A DNA stretch of 64,000 nt from Pontibacter virosus. GTDB lineage: Bacteria; Bacteroidota; Bacteroidia; Cytophagales; Hymenobacteraceae. The stretch spans positions 62,001-126,000 of the forward strand of contig NZ_QEKI01000010.1 of NCBI RefSeq assembly GCF_003096355.1, in the 5' to 3' direction. Of this stretch, positions 61,080 to 64,000 are shown one piece after another (position 1 is the first letter of the stretch; every line of letters begins with the position of its first letter). The translations under genes were made by a program, and so were the position numbers. The notes beneath the pieces are model-generated. The model did no database searches, was not told where the DNA came from, and saw only the letters and a program-made list of their open reading frames with translations.

Positions 61080-61877
61080 TCAGATTGTTTGCCAGCCGGC
61101 GTCTGTGGCAGGAGAGAAGGCAGGACGGGGCGCGATGTCCAGAAAAGGGTAGCTTACTTTGGACAGGTATAGCCCCTGCGGATAGGCCGGTGAAAGGTGC
61201 TTGGGTGCTTTCTCCAGCGCCAGGTAACTTTCAAACTCTGGCAGGCTGAGCGCGCCGGTTCCTACCTGCAGTAGCTGGCCCACCACAATGCGGATCATGC
61301 GGCTCAGAAACCGGTTAGCCGTTATCTGAAAACGCAGCCTGTCACCGGGCTGGTCCATCAACCAGCGGGCTTCTGTTACATGGCAGATGGTGCTGTCATG
61401 CTCCGCCGGCGTCAGGCACAGGTTCCTGTAATCGGTGTAAAGGGGGAGCAGGGCAGTGGCCGCCTGCATGGCGTCCAGGTTCAGGTTCCGAACGGGGTAC
61501 AGGGCGCTAACATCGTGCAGAAACGGATCTTTGTAGGTATGGATAAAGTAGTCGTAGCTTCTTTTGCTGGCATCGAAGCGGGCGTGGGGCAGGCCTTCCA
61601 CCGGCACGATATCGAACACAGCGATATCGGGTGGTAACACTTTGTTCAGCCGGAAAAGCATGTCAAATTCCCAGGGCTGCGCTACATCCAGGTGAAAAAA
61701 GAACTGGCTCGCATGTACCCCGGCATCCGTTCTGCCACAACCCACAATCGCTACCGGCTGCTTCAAAATCTTCCTCAGACATTCTTCTATCACCTGCTGC
61801 ACCCCTACGCCATAGGGGTGTCGCTGCCACCCTTTGTAGTGCGTGCCGCTATAGCCGATATGAAAGAAGTAGCGCAA
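61080..61877 (-). CDS. truA: tRNA pseudouridine synthase A
   Basis: 265 residues. Makes pseudouridine 38-40 in tRNA anticodon arms. The catalytic Asp51 sits in CGRTDAGVHA. RYFFHIGYSGTHYKGWQ at the start and the late RFQITANRFLSRMIRIVVGQLL match TruA. The start appears to be a TTG (61875-61877), since upstream in frame is only a TAA and no ATG or GTG precedes it. A copy of the octamer is at 61165 and one lies in the 5' leader (61888). Confidence 0.93.
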   Translation of the reverse strand: MRYFFHIGYSGTHYKGWQRHPYGVGVQQVIEECLRKILKQPVAIVGCGRTDAGVHASQFFFHLDVAQPWEFDMLFRLNKVLPPDIAVFDIVPVEGLPHARFDASKRSYDYFIHTYKDPFLHDVSALYPVRNLNLDAMQAATALLPLYTDYRNLCLTPAEHDSTICHVTEARWLMDQPGDRLRFQITANRFLSRMIRIVVGQLLQVGTGALSLPEFESYLALEKAPKHLSPAYPQGLYLSKVSYPFLDIAPRPAFSPATDAGWQTI

Positions 61878-62060
61878 GGTCTTGCTCAGGTATAGGTGGT
61901 GGAAATTGCCTTACAAGATAGTGATAAAGGAGGTTCTATATGTTTGTTAGCACAAGGAGTAGTGATTTTTAAGTATTCCTCCTGCGAGAAGACGACTCTC
62001 CAGTACACCAAAATGGATATTCTTTGCCATCTATTTATCCTGCTAATGTTTTAACTCCTT

Positions 62061-62154
62061 CGGCAGTGCGAGCTTGTAGCTCGTACTGTTCTTTAGCTGA
62101 AGGTATAGCTGTGTGGAAAAGAAAAGACACGAGCTGCAAGATCGCGGCAGTGCG
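62061..62154. repeat. Dispersed palindromic element, copy 2
   Basis: Left arm 62061-62084 and right arm 62127-62154 are imperfect inverted repeats of the copy-1 arms (26 bases identical at 62065-62090). One octamer (62101) sits in the spacer. It occupies the 300-bp gap 61878-62177 between truA and the ASCH gene, where no gene was seen. Confidence 0.75.
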
Positions 62155-62177
62155 GGGAATCGCCTGCATTTCAATTT

Positions 62178-62519
62178 TTACGCGGGTAGCAACTTAAAGT
62201 AAATGATGGTACAACGGTCTTCGGCTGTAATGTCCGGATAAAACACTTTCAGGTCTGCCCGGAGGGTTTCCAGACTCTCAAACCCATCCGTCAGGGCGTC
62301 AGCCTCGGTTAAGTCGGAAAACGATTTGGTAAAATCCAGCTTTTCTATCTGTGCCTTTTCTGGTAAAGGCATATCGCCAAAAACCAGCGGCAACTGTATG
62401 GCGTTTGGCAGCACATACCCTAACCGGACCGTAGACGTTTTCCGGCGCTGCTGCACCAGCTCAAGGTATTTTTCATGAAAGTGCAGGTGGTCGATGATCT
62501 CTGTTTCAGCTTTTGTCAT
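62178..62519 (-). CDS. ASCH-domain-like protein
   Basis: 113 residues. HEKYLELVQQRRKTSTVRLGYVLP (about 15-38), a PUA-like beta start, resembles the ASCH fold with the GxKxxTxR motif (here RRKTSTVR), and the C-terminus has the usual EEDRCTIIYF-type beta strand (AEDRCTIIYFKL). ASCH proteins bind RNA or small nucleobase-related ligands. It lies between two copies of the palindromic element. Confidence 0.65.
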   Translation of the reverse strand: MTKAETEIIDHLHFHEKYLELVQQRRKTSTVRLGYVLPNAIQLPLVFGDMPLPEKAQIEKLDFTKSFSDLTEADALTDGFESLETLRADLKVFYPDITAEDRCTIIYFKLLPA

Positions 62520-62656
62520 GTGATAATCTACTTAAAAATATAGCAGGCTATTACGCCCGCTGGAGCGAGCTTGGCGTATTAACACCATAACAAGTATGCT
62601 GATGGTATAGCTGAGCAGGAAGAAAAGGTCCGAACTTATTTAAGTGCAATAGCGCT

Positions 62657-64000
62657 TTAATTATACTGATCTTCTATAGTAATATGCTTTGATTCAAGCT
62701 GATTTATATGTTTGTTTTTGATAAACTTTGTTAGTTCAATACCCCACAATGCTTTGGAAGAGCTCAAATTTCTGATATACAATTGTTCAGAATAATTCCC
62801 TTCTTCATCCTTAAGTAGAAAAACCTCTTGTAAACTCGGTTTGACAGTAATAATGAGTACATCTCCTTCAGGAAATCTTAAAAACTTCCTGGTCATAAGT
62901 GATGAAAAACTATCACCTAAATAGTCTTTGACTACATTATCAAAATACTTTCCAAAGCCATCACGACCTTGATCGCTCTTTTTATTAAAAGATAAGTATT
63001 CTTGTTCTAAGCCTAGAACTCTTTTGTTATCGCTAACACCTAAAAGTAGAGTCCCTCCAGAAGTGTTTGCGAAAGCAGCTAATGTTTTCAATGAACTATG
63101 TATTATAGCTTTTTTAGCAAGATCTCCATTGATTCTATCAATGTCTTTCTTAATTACATCAGTTTTCTTTTCAATTTTTTTGAGTAAATCTAATTTATGT
63201 TGCCTTTCCTCGTCAAGAATTGGTGTAAATAAAGATGATTTAAATTCTAGTTTTTCATTTTCATCACCTTTAATCATTTCTTTCCAATAAAGTATTTCTT
63301 CCTTTCTTTCTCGATCATGTTTATCTTCAATTGTTTCAGATAAGGAAAGTACTCCATTAGAGATATAGTCATATATAAGCCGAAGATTCTTAAGAGAAAA
63401 CTCATCCTCGTCTTTAGTTTCTGATACTAATAAATTGTTGGCTAAAGTAATTTTTGCGATAGTTTTTAAGGCACCTTTACTGGTATCCTTTGAGTAATTT
63501 AGTGAGTAGTTATAAAGTAGCTCAGTCGACTCATCATTTTTTTCATTAAAAAGCGAAATGATATCTAAAAAATAAATGAGTTTTTCAGAATCTGGAAATG
63601 TTTTAAGAGTTTGAAGACTAACACTACTTTTGATAGCCTCGGCTTCTAACTTTATTTGTCTAATACCTTTAAGAGTTTGTTTGATAAGACATTCATTTAT
63701 TTGAAGAAGTATTTGGAAATAAGAAGTATAAATATCAGCTAAGTAGCTTCTTGCATTATTAGTGTTAGCATAGAACTGCTTCGCAAGCTTAAAACTATTT
63801 AGTTTGTCTTGAATGCTTAGTTGAAGAACAGCTAATTGTTCAAAGCAAAGGGCCTTCTCTTTTTGAGCTGTAACATATACAGAGTCTAGTCTATCATCTG
63901 TTCTTACTGAATCAATATTTTCTAAATCTACTGAGAATATTTCATCAACAAACTCCCTATAATTATATGGCTCAAGATATTTCAGCTCAATCAGACTAAA
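62657..64000 (-). CDS. AlbA_2 (Schlafen-type) domain protein, N-terminus outside window
   Basis: The minus-strand frame is open from the window edge to the stop at 62657: at least 446 residues. An internal Met at 63275-63277 is not a likely start, since protein-like sequence continues upstream (ESTELLYNYSLNYSKDTSKG, LKNLRLIYDYISNGVLSLSE). The first 240 visible residues look helical, then AlbA_2: EKLEFKSSL (about 247-255), LKTLAAFANTSGGTLLLGVSDN, and a late LYIRNLSSSKALWGIELTKF. AlbA_2 binds nucleotides or nucleic acid and occurs in Schlafen-like and defence proteins. It is A+T-rich, unlike the rest, which suggests transfer. Confidence 0.7.
   Translation of the reverse strand, partial: FSLIELKYLEPYNYREFVDEIFSVDLENIDSVRTDDRLDSVYVTAQKEKALCFEQLAVLQLSIQDKLNSFKLAKQFYANTNNARSYLADIYTSYFQILLQINECLIKQTLKGIRQIKLEAEAIKSSVSLQTLKTFPDSEKLIYFLDIISLFNEKNDESTELLYNYSLNYSKDTSKGALKTIAKITLANNLLVSETKDEDEFSLKNLRLIYDYISNGVLSLSETIEDKHDRERKEEILYWKEMIKGDENEKLEFKSSLFTPILDEERQHKLDLLKKIEKKTDVIKKDIDRINGDLAKKAIIHSSLKTLAAFANTSGGTLLLGVSDNKRVLGLEQEYLSFNKKSDQGRDGFGKYFDNVVKDYLGDSFSSLMTRKFLRFPEGDVLIITVKPSLQEVFLLKDEEGNYSEQLYIRNLSSSKALWGIELTKFIKNKHINQLESKHITIEDQYN

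Larger units (their letters stand above)
1403..62108. repeat. Dispersed octamer CTATACCT / AGGTATAG, 61 copies
   Basis: Hand-counted exact copies. CTATACCT starts at 1403, 1556, 2020, 3114, 3753, 7805, 9588, 10915, 11140, 11429, 11445, 13587, 14646, 16154, 27101, 27264, 28346, 28611, 29681, 34451, 34687, 34693, 35617, 36301, 39953, 40124, 42672, 43403, 44907, 47241, 52442, 53713, 53785, 54429, 56181 and 57923. AGGTATAG starts at 2821, 2865, 4036, 4095, 6433, 15451, 16500, 21162, 24481, 28795, 31463, 31999, 36043, 39843, 40842, 41879, 43418, 46297, 48179, 57477, 58042, 58060, 61165, 61888 and 62101. The common extended form is GCTATACCTG. Many one-base variants such as GTATACCTG and TTATACCTG also occur. 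Copies are genic and intergenic, on both strands. Function is unknown. Confidence 0.9.

Noticed and set aside
1403..62108. Reading the octamer as a KOPS-like or replichore-oriented signal
   Set aside because: Both orientations are common (36 and 25) and mixed over short distances, so it does not show the skew of orienting motifs in this window.
1403..62108. Reading the octamer as a promoter element (TATA-like)
   Set aside because: Most copies are inside genes or downstream of stops and do not sit at a fixed distance from starts.
62657..63277. A 206-residue AlbA_2 gene starting at the internal Met 63277
   Set aside because: The frame is open and protein-like up to the window edge, so the real start lies beyond 64000.
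1..64000. tRNA, rRNA and CRISPR arrays
   Set aside because: None with the expected arms, conserved cores or regular direct repeats was seen by eye. A short or unusual tRNA could have been missed.

Overview
The window looks like chromosomal DNA from a Bacteroidota bacterium of the order Cytophagales, probably the family Hymenobacteraceae (Pontibacter-like). This is inferred from gene content: a SusC/SusD pair, an outer-membrane beta-barrel protein, DUF1543, DUF3616, DUF6152/DUF6644, PepSY-like and DUF1059 proteins, many Cys-lipidated exports, and starts that mostly lack Shine-Dalgarno sequences. No rRNA, tRNA, CRISPR array, integrase or intact insertion sequence was seen.

Layout. 0-7 kb: the end of an outer-membrane protein gene, small hypotheticals, an orphan TcmP-family gene, a repeat-rich 800-bp gap, DUF1543, a disordered Arg/Gly/Asn/Tyr-rich protein and a DacB-type PBP4. 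7-18 kb: a giant AsmA-like protein, DoxX, MsrB, then a minus-strand block (TPR, TerB-like, two alpha/beta hydrolases, a CtpF/PMR1-like P-type ATPase) ending in an SDR gene remnant. 18-27 kb: a three-gene efflux operon (HlyD adaptor, FtsX-like permease, LolD-like ATPase), AnmK, and SusC/SusD. 27-34 kb: GAF-like protein, Tsx/DUF5020-like porin, UvrA2, DUF1059, Zn-dependent alcohol dehydrogenase. 34-40 kb: a bacterial Vms1/ANKZF1-like (VLRF1) protein, a CoA-disulfide reductase-rhodanese fusion, a truncated VLRF1 copy, and a multi-PAS histidine kinase. 40-57 kb: lipoproteins, a second disordered protein, PepSY-like, DinB, S41 peptidase, ABC exporter, penicillin acylase, DUF6152/DUF6644 pair, a second kinase and a prolyl iminopeptidase-like enzyme. 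57-64 kb: copies of a palindromic element, an ArsR/SRPBCC pair with twin operators, DUF3616, TruA, ASCH, and an A+T-rich gene with a C-terminal AlbA_2 (Schlafen-type) domain that runs off the window.

The most striking signal is not a gene. The octamer CTATACCT/AGGTATAG occurs 61 times by hand count, about once per kb on both strands, against about two expected for an octamer. It lies in all three reading frames of genes, between genes, inside terminator hairpins, across stop codons and inside the palindromic elements, and is missing from the A+T-rich end. Density and placement resemble DNA uptake sequences or other genome-marking words. Its function here is unknown.

Four features are easily missed because they are short or degraded: a DUF1059 gene (31655-31834), a 58-residue conserved-looking gene (52502-52678), a deletion-fused SDR remnant (17982-18119) and a truncated VLRF1 copy (36913-37071).
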